DNA from: Hordeum vulgare subsp. vulgare
Taxonomy: Eukaryota > Streptophyta > Magnoliopsida > Poales > Poaceae
Assembly: GCF_904849725.1 (NCBI RefSeq)
Contig: NC_058518.1
Coordinates: forward strand, 391,331,581-391,395,580
DNA length: 64,000 nucleotides
Reading direction: 5' to 3'
The position numbers and the translations under genes are program-made. Each line of letters opens with the position of its first letter. Position 1 is the stretch's first letter. The notes beneath the pieces are model-generated. The model was not told the origin of the DNA, did not search any database, and was given only the letters and a program-made list of their open reading frames with translations. Shown one piece after another: positions 44,794-55,617 of this stretch.

Positions 44794-46435
44794 TTCTACG
44801 GCAACAAAAGACCTTCCAACGGCGCCAGAAACAGTGCTGATGGGAGACTGTTCTTTACTCCTCAGCAATGACACCAGGAATCCTTCTGCTACGGCTACGC
44901 CTTTAGGGACTTCCTAGGCAAATATGCAAAGGATTTCCCGCGGCCTTGGAGCCTTGTGTTCGTGTTCCCCCGAAGCGGAAAGGGTGATGTAGCGCAGCGG
45001 TGGTAAGTATTTCCCTCAGTTTTGAGAACCAAGGTATCGATCCAGTGAAGGAGTATCACAAGTGCCTGCACAAACACAAAGAGCTTGCTCCCAACGCTAT
45101 GAAGGGGTTGTCAACCCCTTATAGATTGTTTGCCAAGTGAGAACTGAAAGCAACAAAGTAACAAAGCAAAGTAAAAGCGAAAGTGGAAACGATAGGTGTG
45201 AATAGACCCGGGGGCCGTAGTGTTCACTAGTGGCTTCTCTCATGAAAGCAAGTAGACGGTGGGTGAACGAATTACTATCGTGCAATTGATAGAACCGCGC
45301 AAAGTCATGACGATATCTATGGCAATGATTATATCTATAGGCATCATGTCCAAAACAAGTAGACCGATACTTTCTGCATCTACTACTATTACTCCACACG
45401 TCGACCGCTATCCAGCATGCATCTAGTGTATTAAGTCCAAAAGAAGAGAGTAACGCCTTAAGCAAGATGACATGATGTAGATGGACAATCTCATATCTAC
45501 GACAAAGCCCATCTTGTTACCCTTGATGGCAACTACACGATGTGTGCCTTGCTGCCCCTACTGTCACTGGGAAAGGTCACCACACGGTAAGAACCCAAAA
45601 CCAAGCACTTCTCCCATTGCAAGAATCATAGATCTAATTGGCCAAACAAAACCCAAGACTCGGAGAGACTTACAAGTATATCAAATCATGCATATAAGAA
45701 ATCAACAAAGACTCAAATATATAACATAGATAATCTGATCACAAATCCACAATTCATCGGATCTCGACAAACACACCGCCAAAGAGGATTACATCGGATA
45801 GACCTCCATGAAGATCATGGAGAACTTTGTATTGAAGATCCAAGAGAGAGAAGAAGCCATCTAGCTACTAACTACGGACCCGTAGGTATGAAGTGAACTA
45901 CTCACGAGTCATTGGAGGGGCGATGATGTTGATGAAGAAGCCCTCCAACTCCAAAGTCCCCTTCGGCAGGGCACCGGGAAGGGTCTCCAGATAAGATCTC
46001 GCGGAAACGGAAGCTTGCGGTGGCGGAAAAGTGTTTTCGTGGACGCACTGATTTTTTCAGGATTTTTACGGAATTTATAGGCCAAAGACCTAGGGTAGGG
46101 GGGCGCCAGGGAGGCCACAAGCTTGATTGACGCGGCCTCCCCCTGGCCGCGGCAACAGGGCTTGTGGGCTCCCTGTGGGCCCACTTGCTTGGCCCTCAAG
46201 TCTCCCGATCTTCTTCCATTCTGGAAAAAATCATTTTGGGGATTTTATTACGTTTGGACACCGTTCCAAAATAGTATCTAAAAAGAGTCAAAAACACAGA
46301 AAAACAGGAACTGGCACTTGGCACCGAGTTAATAAGTTAGTCCCAAAAAGATATAAAAGGTAAACAAAACATCCAAAGTTGACAAGATAACAACGTGAAA
46401 CCATAAAAAATTATAGATACGTTTGAGACGTATCA
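44794..46435 (-). repeat. E 5' LTR
   Basis: Partner of 38206-39850. The terminal dinucleotide at 44794 reads TT on the plus strand (terminal CA became AA on the minus strand), a single change. Hairpin 46109-46173 and TATAAATT 46073-46080. Confidence 0.92.
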
Positions 46436-46436
46436 G

Positions 46437-49219
46437 TTTGCGACACCACCTCCTGCTAGAAATCTTGATATGTCGCTTGTGCTAGATGATGCTAGAGATG
46501 CTACTTCTATTGATGATGCTACTACGCTTGATGATACTATGCCTGATACTGCTAGAGATGCTATGCCTGATACTGCTAGAGATACTATGCCTGATACTGC
46601 TATCCATGATGCTATGCTTGATACTGCTTTGCCTGATGATGCTAGAGATGCTATTTTGCCTGATGATGCTATGCTTGATACTTCTAGAGATACTACTTTG
46701 CCTGATATGCCACTAGGGGTATTCCTTGATGCTCATATTGCTAGAGTTACTGCCAATGCTCGTGATGCTTCTAAAACTGCCGATACTATTGAGATAGAAC
46801 CTGCTTTTGCTCCTGCTAGATCTAGCTCTTCTAGATATGAATTGCCTGATATACCTGAGGGGTATGTTATGGAGGGAGAGATAGCTAAGGATTTTCTTGC
46901 GTGTAAGGATGCCTATGACGCTGAGAAATTACTTCTCAAGTGGAAGGAAAAATCTCTGAAAGCTAGGATGAAATATGACCCGAAGTTTGCCACCTCACCT
47001 ATCTTTATCACCGATGAGGATTATGAATTCTCTGTCGACCCTGAGATAATCTCTCTAGTCGAATTTGATCCTTTCCACGGTTATGAGTCTGAGACGGCCG
47101 TATCCCATCTTACCAAACTACACGATATAGCCACCCTTTTCACTAGTGAGGAGAAGATCCGCTACTACTATATCCTTAAGCTGTTTCCTTTCTCTCTAAA
47201 GGATGACGCTAAAGCCTGGTTCACTTCTCTTGCTCCTGGATGTGTGAGTAGTCCCCAAGATGTGGTCTATTACTTCTGTGAGAAATATTTCCCTGACCAT
47301 AAGAAGCAAGCTGCCTTACAGGAAATATACAACTTCGCTCAACTCAAAGAAGAGAGTCTTCCACAAGCTTGGGGGAGGCTCATCCAGCTACAGAATGCTT
47401 TGCCTGATCACCCTCTTAAGAAGAACGAGATACTTGATATCTTCTATAACGGACTTACCGATGCTTCTAGAGACCACCTAGATAGTTGTTTCGGTTGTGT
47501 TTTTAGGGAACGACCTATAGAACAAGCTGAGATCCTACTGAATAACATCTTGATCAATGATAATGCTTGGACTATTCCCGAACCACCTCCTAAGCCAACT
47601 CCTAAGGAAAGATGTATTCTATTCCTCAGCCCCGAAGATATGCAAGAAGCCAAGAAATCTATGCAAGAGAAAGGCATTAGATATGAAGAAGTCAAAAATC
47701 TACCGCCCATCGAAGAGATCCATGATCTCGATAACCCGATACAAGTAGTAGAGGTGAATTCTCTGCGTAGATTCAATGAGAGTGATATTCCTTTTGACAA
47801 ACCTGCTAGCCTATGCTTTGATGAATTTGACAACTTTGTTGCCAAACAACAGAGTTTCAATGATTATGTTAGCAGACAATTGAAACAAAGTACTCATATG
47901 CTTAGTCATTTAAGTGCTTGTGTAGACAGAAATGTCAATGATGTGAAGCTTCTGAGTAAACATGCCTCTATGATTACTACTCAGGTAGAACAAGTACTTA
48001 AAGCTCATAATGACTTGCTCAATGAATTAAATGACAACTCTGTCAAAGTCATTACTAGAGGAGGCAAAATGACTCAGGAACCTTTGTATCCTGAAGGCCA
48101 TCCTAAGAGAATTGATCAAGATTCTCAAGGAATTAATGCTGATACACCCAGTCATCCTAAGAATAAGAAGAAGGATGATAGAAACCTACTTGTCAGTTCA
48201 CCAAATACTGTCACACCTGAAGAACCAAATGATATTTCTGCGTCGGATGCAGTTACACAATCTGGTGATGAACATGAACCTGGTGATAATATGGACAACG
48301 ATGTTCATGATAATGCTCAACCTAGCAATGATAAGGATCTGGAGATTGAACCCATGGTTAATCATGATAACCCACAACCTAAGAGATACGATAAGAATGA
48401 CTTCATTGCTAGGAAGCATGGTAAAGAAAGGGAGCCATGGGTTCAGAGACCCATGCCCTTTCCTCCTAAGCCATCCAAGAAAAAGGATGATGAGGATTTT
48501 GAGTGCTTTATTGAAATGTTGAGACCCGTCTTTCTGTATATGCGGTTAATTGATATGCTCAAAATGTCTCCATATGCCAAGTACATGAAAGATATCGTGA
48601 CTAATAAACGGAAGATACCAGATCTTGAGATCTCCACCATGCTTGCCAATTACACTTTCAAAGGTGGAACTCCTAAGAAACTTGGTGATCCCGGAGTGCC
48701 CACTATACCTTGCTCCATGAAAGGAAACTACGTAAGAACTGCCTTATGTAACCTTGGAGCCGGTGTTAGTGTTATGCCTCTCTCTCTCTTTATCGTAGAC
48801 TTGAACTGGATAAGTTGACACCCACTGAAATTTCTCTGTAAATGGCCGACAAATCAACTGCTTTCCCTGTCGGCATTTGCGAGTATGTGCCTGTTGTGGT
48901 TTCTAACGTTACTATCTTGACGGACTTTGTTATCCTGGATATTCCTGAGGATGATGCCATGGCGATCATTCTTGGAAGACCATTCTTAAACACCGCAAGG
49001 GCTATTATAGATTGCAGCAAAGGTAATGTCACTTTCCATGCCTACGGTAATGAGCATACAGTGCACTTTCCGAAGAAACGATATCAAGTACATTGCATCA
49101 ATGCTATCGAAAAAACTTCATCGATTCTTATTAGGAGCTTTGAATGCCCTATTCCTTGTGTTAAGATGAAGTATGATTTGCTTGTTGGGGAGATTCATAT
49201 CCCCATTGAGGTGACTTAA
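46437..49219 (+). pseudogene. S3 gag-protease, main part
   Basis: Resumes in frame after E. An N-terminal run of degenerate DTARDAMP-type repeats (46500-46700) precedes a gag core (FPFSLKDDAKAWFTSLAPG, VYYFCEKYFPDHKK) and a hydrophilic linker rich in Asp/Pro. Protease region: ALCNLGAGVSVMPLSL at about 48744 has N where S1 has the catalytic D (D-L-G becomes N-L-G). A CT-dinucleotide expansion in CCTCTCTCTCTCT (48777-48790) shifts the frame (stop 48816-48818), and TAA 48839 (for CAA) precedes the rest (48842-49219, ILGRPFLNTARAIID). Otherwise open for about 780 codons. Confidence 0.88.
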
Positions 49220-50007
49220 TGGATATTTGACAATTCTTCGTTTCTTTTTGCGATTTGAAAAAGTTTTGTCATGAGGATTTGATCAACCCCATTGACGGAT
49301 TTCTTTCGATGACCATGAAATGGATGAATCAAAGAGTCACATACCTCTGTTTTAAGCTTTCACTTTCTGTTGCTTAGAAGAAAAGTGATAGATTTAGTTT
49401 AGTTTTTCCTGTTTTCTGTTTTAGCGTCCCGGAGAAAAGTACCCCGAAAATAAAAGTTCTCCGATGGTCGTGAAAATAAAATATGATTTTTTCTGGATTT
49501 TTTGAAAAATACTAGGACTGAGAGCTGGCCTGGGGGCCACACGAGTGGACCACAAGCCCTGTAGCCGCGGCCTCCCCCCTAGCCGCGGCTACCAAGCTTG
49601 TGGGGCCCATAGGGACCCCCTCCACTCATTCCAGCTCCCATCCTCTTCTTCTACCTCCAGAAAAAATCGTTTCGCAGCTCAAACCCGTGTTCTTGCTCAT
49701 TTGGCTGTGATTTTCGATCTCCTTGCTCGAAGCACCATTCTCCGAACCGTTTTGGGGAAATTACTCCTTGGTAAGTGACTCCTCCATTGGTCCAATTAGT
49801 TTCTACTATAGTGCTTTATCCTTCGCGTATTCTTGCTACCTTGGTGACCCTGTTCTTGAGCTTGAAATGTTGATTTTAGCTGGTCCCAAGTAGTTTTAAC
49901 GCGTGATATGGTCTCTAGGCACTAGTAGGAGTAGTTGTTACAAGGTGTGGTTGGTCTTTATTCACTTTTCTCTTGAACTTCAAAAATTTCAGCAAAAAGA
50001 AATTATC
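49220..50007 (+). promoter_or_regulatory. S3 internal LTR-like module before the second ORF
   Basis: Counterpart of 19901-20697 in S1. U3-like stretch from about 49430 (AAAGTTCTCCGATGGTCGTGAAAAT, TTTGAAAAATAC), inverted repeat 49546-49609, CTCCAGAAAAAATCG, then a leader to the ORF. No clear TATA box. Confidence 0.6.
49546..49609 (+). promoter_or_regulatory. Internal hairpin of S3 (copy of the U3 hairpin)
   Basis: TGGACCACAAGCCC ... AAGCTTGTGGGGCCCA with inner TAGCCGCGG / CCGCGGCTA arms. The inner-arm type matches the S3 LTRs, whereas the S1 internal hairpin matches the S1 LTRs. Confidence 0.75.
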
Positions 50008-51027
50008 TTCAGGAGGAAGTTTCATGGTGGTTCCGCAAGTAAGAAGGGTCCCCGTCTTTCTATTCGGGAGCCCGATCCTTATCAACTAAGGGACGCACCG
50101 GTACAACCATGTGAATGGCCTTCCAATGAGTTCATGATTGAAGCAGGCTTCAAGGATGAGTTTGATACACTTGTCCGCAATGTCAGGTTAGAAGAATTCC
50201 TCTCAGATAAGTGTGAACAGTATGCTATGCTCAGTGCCTCTTTCGTGTGTAGATTTAAATTTTCAGTTGGCCGTGACTCATCCATACTGTTTGATCTGCA
50301 TGATAAATCCTACACCATGGATTTGGAGGATTTCAATAGGATTTGCAAGATACCCGATGGGGGTAGTCTTAATGATCCTGCTAAGTCTTCGGTTAGAGAT
50401 TTTGTCTCTAGTATAACTGTTGGAGAAACTAGAGACATCACGCAAGCTACCATAGGAAGCATTCATTTCCCTGCCTTGCACTACTTTGCCCTCTTCATTG
50501 GTAGATGCATTAACGGCAAGGTTGAACATTGTCACCTATGCGCATCCGACCTTAGTATCCTTAAGAGCGCAGTAACAGGTGACAGGAGCTTCAACATGGG
50601 AGCTATAATAGCAAGGAGGCTGAATAATAATGCCATTGATGGGGACTTCTTTGGTGGGATTTATGCTACGCGCTTTGCAAATTTTCTTGGAGTACCCATC
50701 CGTTCAGGAGATCCCCCTCTCCGTACAGCCTACACTGATCGTGTCTCTCTGACACGCTATCAGTTTCTCAAGAGGGATGAGGAATCCCTCGTTTACCGGT
50801 TAGTATTCAACCGGCAGCGTGCTTTTCATATTATGCTTCCTGCTCGTGCCTTCTTTGACTTTCAGGTTAAACGAAGATATTACATAACCATTGGAGAAGC
50901 AGAGGAGTATGAGAGGGAGGCTGAGACTTCTCGTCTCCGCGAATCAGCTATTCATGCAGTGGCTGCAGCGCTCCCGTACGACCCACATTATGATTTTGGG
51001 TATCACCCGGACCAGCCTTGGGAGTAG
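50008..51027 (+). CDS. S3 second ORF (Athila ORF-1-like domain), open but without an ATG
   Basis: Homology to the S1 ORF starts at about 50008, where S1 has ATG and S3 has TTC, so the original start is lost; the frame is open upstream to 49903 and downstream to TAG 51025-51027. Motifs: CEWPSNEFMIEAGF, DKCEQYAMLSASFV, SYTMDLEDFNRICKIP, SIHFPALHYFALFIGRCI, YATRFANFLGVPI. About 340 residues, no membrane segment, resembles the ATHILA ORF-1 family (PF03078, from recall). The next in-frame ATG (about 50133) would remove the first ~40 residues. Function unknown; it may be a structural or RNA-binding accessory protein (inference). Confidence 0.65.
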   Translation, partial: FRRKFHGGSASKKGPRLSIREPDPYQLRDAPVQPCEWPSNEFMIEAGFKDEFDTLVRNVRLEEFLSDKCEQYAMLSASFVCRFKFSVGRDSSILFDLHDKSYTMDLEDFNRICKIPDGGSLNDPAKSSVRDFVSSITVGETRDITQATIGSIHFPALHYFALFIGRCINGKVEHCHLCASDLSILKSAVTGDRSFNMGAIIARRLNNNAIDGDFFGGIYATRFANFLGVPIRSGDPPLRTAYTDRVSLTRYQFLKRDEESLVYRLVFNRQRAFHIMLPARAFFDFQVKRRYYITIGEAEEYEREAETSRLRESAIHAVAAALPYDPHYDFGYHPDQPWE

Positions 51028-52971
51028 ACCAAGCTAGGCCAAAAGCCTAAGCTTGGGGGAGTACGTGTTTGCACCAACTTTACATTCATGCTTATGCTTT
51101 CACTTTGTTAGTCGGTGTTTACACTTTGCCAATTTATTATGCATGCTAGTTTATTTTCGTTTTCTTGTTTTCTTGTTTTGTGTCCTTTTGAGAAAACCCA
51201 AAAAGATTTTCCTTTCTTCTTTTGCTTGTTGGGAGCTTTCCCGTGTAAATAGTTTTCTTTTTCTTTGAGTCGAGGTAGAACACCATGGTTACAATGTTTA
51301 GTGGCTCTCGCATGCATACCTGTTCATTTGTTAAAGAGCCATACTACTTTGTCTTCTCCTTTGTGTTTGCCTGCAGATTCAGCTTAGTCCAATGCACGAG
51401 CACTCTTATTATTGTTCCCATCGTTCGATCGTGCAAGTGAAAGGCAATAATGATGATATATGATGAAGTGACTGAGACTGGAAAAGCTGGTATGAACTCT
51501 ATCTATTTTGTTTTTGTAAATATGACTAGCTTGTCGTCCCAAATCCAGCTTTGTTGAGAAAGAACCATGTTTGCAATGACAACTTAGAGATCATAGTTTC
51601 TGATGCCATGCTTAATTATCTAGGAGCTTATAATGGTTTGTCTTGAGTGCCAACATAGATTTGAGATGACTATGATGTAGTATGATAGGATGGTATTCTC
51701 CTTTGAATGATTCAAGTGGATTGACTTAGCGCATGTTCATGCATGTAGTTGAAACAAAATCAACATAGCCTCTATGATGTTCATGTTCATGGTGATTTAT
51801 ATCCTGCTCATGCTTGCACTCAACGTTAGTCAAACTCATTGCATCTTGATGACTATTGTCGCTCTCTAGTTGGTCGCTTCCCAGTCTTTTGCCAGCCTTC
51901 ACTTGTACTAAGCGGAATACTGCTTGTGCATTCACTTCCATAAACCCAAAAGTTTTTCCATTAGAGTCCACCATACCTACCTATTTGCGGTATCTACCTG
52001 CCGTTCCAAGCAAATTTGCATGTGCCATTCTCTAAACCTTCAAGAAATAATCTATTTTGCATGCCCAAACTGCTCATGTGGTGACAGGGGGCTATTGGTA
52101 TCTTCCATGTTAGGCGTGTTATCCTCGACATGTGTTTATTCACTGTCATTCACGAGAAAGGGGCCAGTAATTGGAATGCCCAGTTCCACGCTTGAATCGA
52201 AAACATAACTATAAAACAAGACTCCCCCCGGATTGATGTTAGTATGGACGGTACCCGAGGATTCGGCTAGCCGTGGAGTGTGATTGATTGGTGGTGGGGG
52301 AGTTAAAACTTTACTTTTCTGTTTGGGAACCGTCTATAGCATGAGTAGCATGGAAGATATTGAGAACTCTTGGTCATTGCGTTGACAATGAAAGCATGCC
52401 ACCCAAAATTATTATCTCTGTTTTCAAAGCTTGAGCTCTGGCACCTCTGCAAATCAATGCTTCGCTCTGCGAAGGGTTTGTCTATTTATTTTCCTGTTGA
52501 GTCATCCTCTTCTTATATAAGCACCAATTAGAGAGCACCTCTGTCATTTTTATGCTTTGCTTTTGATTGATATTGAGTATGACTATGACAGGATCTTCGT
52601 TGCTATGAATTACAATGTTTAGTCAGCCCTTGATCTTTGAAAGTGCTCTGCATTTATGTTTTGCGGTCTCAGAAAGAGCTAGCGAGATACCACCTATTCA
52701 TATTGCTTCATGCTTGTTTTGATTGAATTGTTGGTATCTCAAACTCATTATTATTTGCTCGCTAGCTGATTATGTCGTTGATATTAGTTTACCGTAAGAC
52801 CTTTGTGTCACTTGCTTATGTGGTTAACTTGTGATCTTACTGAAATTCTGGTTATGAGTTAGACATAGTTGCAACAACAAGATCAAACAGAGTTTGTCAA
52901 AGTTTTTCTTTCTCTTTCAGTTTGTCAACTGAGTTGCTTGAGGATAAGCAAGGTTTTAAGGTTGGGGGAGT
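51028..52971 (+). other. S3 3' non-coding region and PPT
   Basis: Collinear with S1 21766-23701. Contains AAGCTTGGGGGAG at about 51048-51060, the conserved block at 52457-52479 (here ATGCTTCGCTCTGCGAAGGG), and the terminal PPT AGGTTGGGGGAG abutting the LTR. No supported ORF. Confidence 0.8.
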
Positions 52972-54635
52972 TGATACGTCACCATCGTATCTACTTTTCC
53001 AAACTCTTTTGCCCTTGTTTTGGACTCTAATTTGCATGATTTGAATGGAACTAACCCGGACTGACGCTGTTTTCAGCAGAATTGCTATGGTGTTGTTTTT
53101 GTGCAGAAATGAAAGTTCTCGGAACTTCTTGAAAATTTACGGAGAATATTTCTGGAAAATATGAAAAATACCTGCGCAAAGATCCACCGGAGGGGACGGG
53201 CCAGTGGGCCACAAGCCCTATAGCCGCGGCCTCCACCCTGGCCGCGGCTACCAGGCTTGTGGGGACCACGTGGCTCTGCCGCCCCCAATTCCAGCGCTAT
53301 TTATTCCCTTTTGTCCCGGAAAAAATCAGGGGAGAAGAGTTCATCGCGTTTCATGATCCAGAGGCGCCGCCACATCCCGTTCTTGCCCTGGAGGGCAGAT
53401 CTGGAGTCCGTTTTGGGCTCCGGGTCAAGGAGATCGTCGCCATCGTCATCATCAACCTTCTTCCCTCTCCAATTCCATGAAGCTCTTCATGGTTCGTGAG
53501 TAATCTATTCGTAGGCTCGCTGGGTGGTGATGAGTAGGATGGGATCTATCATGTAATCGAGTTAGTTTTGACGGGGATTGATCCCTAGTATCCACTATGT
53601 TCTGAGATTGATGTTGCTATTACTTTGCCATGCTTAATGCTTGTCACTAGGGCCCGAGTGCCATGATTTCAGATCTGAAATTATTATGTCGTCACCAATA
53701 TATGTGTGTTTGAGATCCGATCTTGCAAGTTGTAGTTACCTACTATGTGTTATGATCCGGCAACCCCGGAGTGACAATAACCGGAACCACTCCCGGTGAT
53801 GACCATAGTTTGAGGAGTTAATGTGTTCACCAAGTGCTAATGCGTTGGTCCAGTTCTTTATTAAAAGGAGAGCCTTAATATCCCGTAGTATCCATTTGGA
53901 CCCCGCTGCCACGGGAGGGATGGACAATAGATGTCATGCAAGTTCTTTTCCCTAAGCACGTATGACTACACACGGAATACATGCCTACATCACATTGACG
54001 AACGGGAGCTAGCCACGTATCTCTCTGTGTTATAACTGTTGCATGATGAATGTCATCCAACAAATCACAGATCCATTGCCTACGAGTTTGTCCCACTGCC
54101 ACTTTTACTTGTTGTGCCGTTACTACTGTTGCTGCTACTGTTACTTGCTCTACCGTTACTACTTTGCTGCTACTGTTACTTGCTCCCACTGTTACTTGCT
54201 TTGTCCTGCTACTGCTGCCACTACTATTGCTACTACTATTACTTGTTGTTGCTGTTAGTTTCTACTGTTGCTACTTGCTACTGCTGTCACTACTGTTGTT
54301 CCTTGCCACTACTGTTACTCGTTACACTGCTGCTACCTGCTACAATACTTTTCTGGCGCCATTGATACTTCAGTTAGGAATAATCTGCCATCAACAGATT
54401 CTTTCCTAGCACCGTTATCATACTACTTTGCTGCTTATACCCTGCTTGCAGATACTAATCTTTCGGGTGTGGTTGAGCCGACAACTCAAGTGCTAATACT
54501 GGAGAATATCCTTTCACTCCCATCGTGTCGAACCAACAAATTTGGGTTGAATACTCTGCCCTCGAAAACTGCCGCGATCCCACACGCTGGTGGGCCATTG
54601 CAAGACAATTGCTAATTGTTGAGCAACTCGAAGCA
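52972..54635 (+). repeat. S3 3' LTR
   Basis: Partner of 36352-38016; the start reads TGATACGTCACCATCG. Clean hairpin 53205-53267 and G-box 53267-53272. Followed by TSD ATAGC and H integrase. Confidence 0.93.
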
Positions 54636-54640
54636 ATAGC

Positions 54641-55126
54641 TTCTACCCACTTAGTGACTTAATCAACAGCAACTAAGATGTGAGTATACCCATTGGAACT
54701 CGGGAAGGGTCCCATATAATCAAAGCCCCAGACATCAAATGGTTCAATGACAAGTGAATAGTTCATAGGCATTTCCTGACATTTACTGATGTTCCCTGTT
54801 CTTTGGCATGCGTCACCAGACAAGACAAACTTACGGGCATCCTTGAAGAGAGTGGGCCAATAGAAATCTGATTGCAATACCTTATGAGCAGTTCTATCTC
54901 CAGCATGGTGTCCTCCGTAGGCTTCGGAATGACAGTTCTGCAGGATCTGTCCCTGTTCATGTTCAGGCACACAACGTCTAATAACACCATCTACTCCTTC
55001 CTTATAAAGGTGAGAATCATCCAAAAAGTAGTGTCTCAAATCAAAGAATAATTTCTTCTTTTGCTGGTAGGTGAAACTAGGTGGTATGTATTTGGCTACG
55101 ATATAGTTTGCGTAATCACATACCAT
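54641..55126 (-). pseudogene. pol: H integrase, N-terminal part
   Basis: Zinc-binding H2C2 region (CHSEAYGGHHAGDRT ... LSGDACQRTGN): the first cysteine of the CX2C pair is replaced by Gly. First catalytic aspartate is in VWGFDYMGPF. TAA at 54659-54661 (a Tyr position by context) interrupts it, then the S3 insertion. A frameshift at about 55100-55126 separates it from RNase H. Together with 35455-36351 it forms one integrase. Confidence 0.88.
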
Positions 55127-55617
55127 GGTGCACTATGTGAAGTGCGGATGACATTCAGTTGCTCAACGGGAAAGCTGTCATCAGTAGGTCGTGGCTCATC
55201 ACGGACATTCTCTAGCCTGGACAAGTTATCTGCTACAGGGTTATCAGCACCCTTTCGGTCAACAACGTGCAAATCAAATTCCTGTAGCAGGAGAACCCAT
55301 CTGATTAGCCTAGGCTTAGCATCCTTCTTCTCCATAAGGTACTTAATAGCAGCATGATCAGAATGAATAATGACTATTGAGTCAACTATATAAGATCTGA
55401 ACTTTTCACATGCAAACACGACTGCTAAAAATTCCTTCTCCGTAGTGGCATAGTTTCTTTGGGCACTGTCTAGAGTTTTACTAGCGTAGTGAATGACATT
55501 CAACTTCTTGTCAACTCTTTGTCCTAGAACAGCACCAACAGCATAATCACTAGCATCGCACATGATTTCAAAGCGCAAGTTCCAATCAGGTGGTTGAACA
55601 ATAGGTGCGGTTATCAA
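55096..55617 (-). pseudogene. pol: H RNase H
   Basis: [33 protein letters not shown] and [12 protein letters not shown] carry the catalytic D, E and D of gypsy RNase [15 protein letters not shown] and [10 protein letters not shown] follow. Out of frame with the RT above and integrase below. Confidence 0.87.

Larger units (their letters stand above)
38206..46435 (-). mobile_element. Element E: non-autonomous Athila-like gypsy inserted in S3 gag
   Basis: 8230 bp, minus strand. LTRs 44794-46435 (5') and 38206-39850 (3'), PBS 44765-44782, gag about 44565-43046, protease about 43020-42494, then 2.6 kb without coding capacity. TSD GTTTG (38201-38205, 46436-46440). No RT or integrase. Youngest layer of this branch; LTR pair differs by a few percent by eye. 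Confidence 0.93.
36352..54635 (+). mobile_element. Element S3: non-autonomous Athila-like gypsy inserted in H
   Basis: LTRs 36352-38016 and 52972-54635 (1665 and 1664 bp), TSD ATAGC (36347-36351, 54636-54640), perfect tRNA-Asp PBS 38026-38043. Internal about 6.7 kb after removing E: gag-protease, U3-like module, second ORF, non-coding tail, PPT. No RT or integrase. Same family as S1. Confidence 0.93.

Noticed and set aside
44566..44874. N-terminal extension of E gag with hydrophobic stretch (possible signal peptide)
   Set aside because: It lies in LTR end, PBS and leader; the pyrimidine-rich leader yields Phe/Ser/Leu by composition. ATG 44565 is the sensible start.
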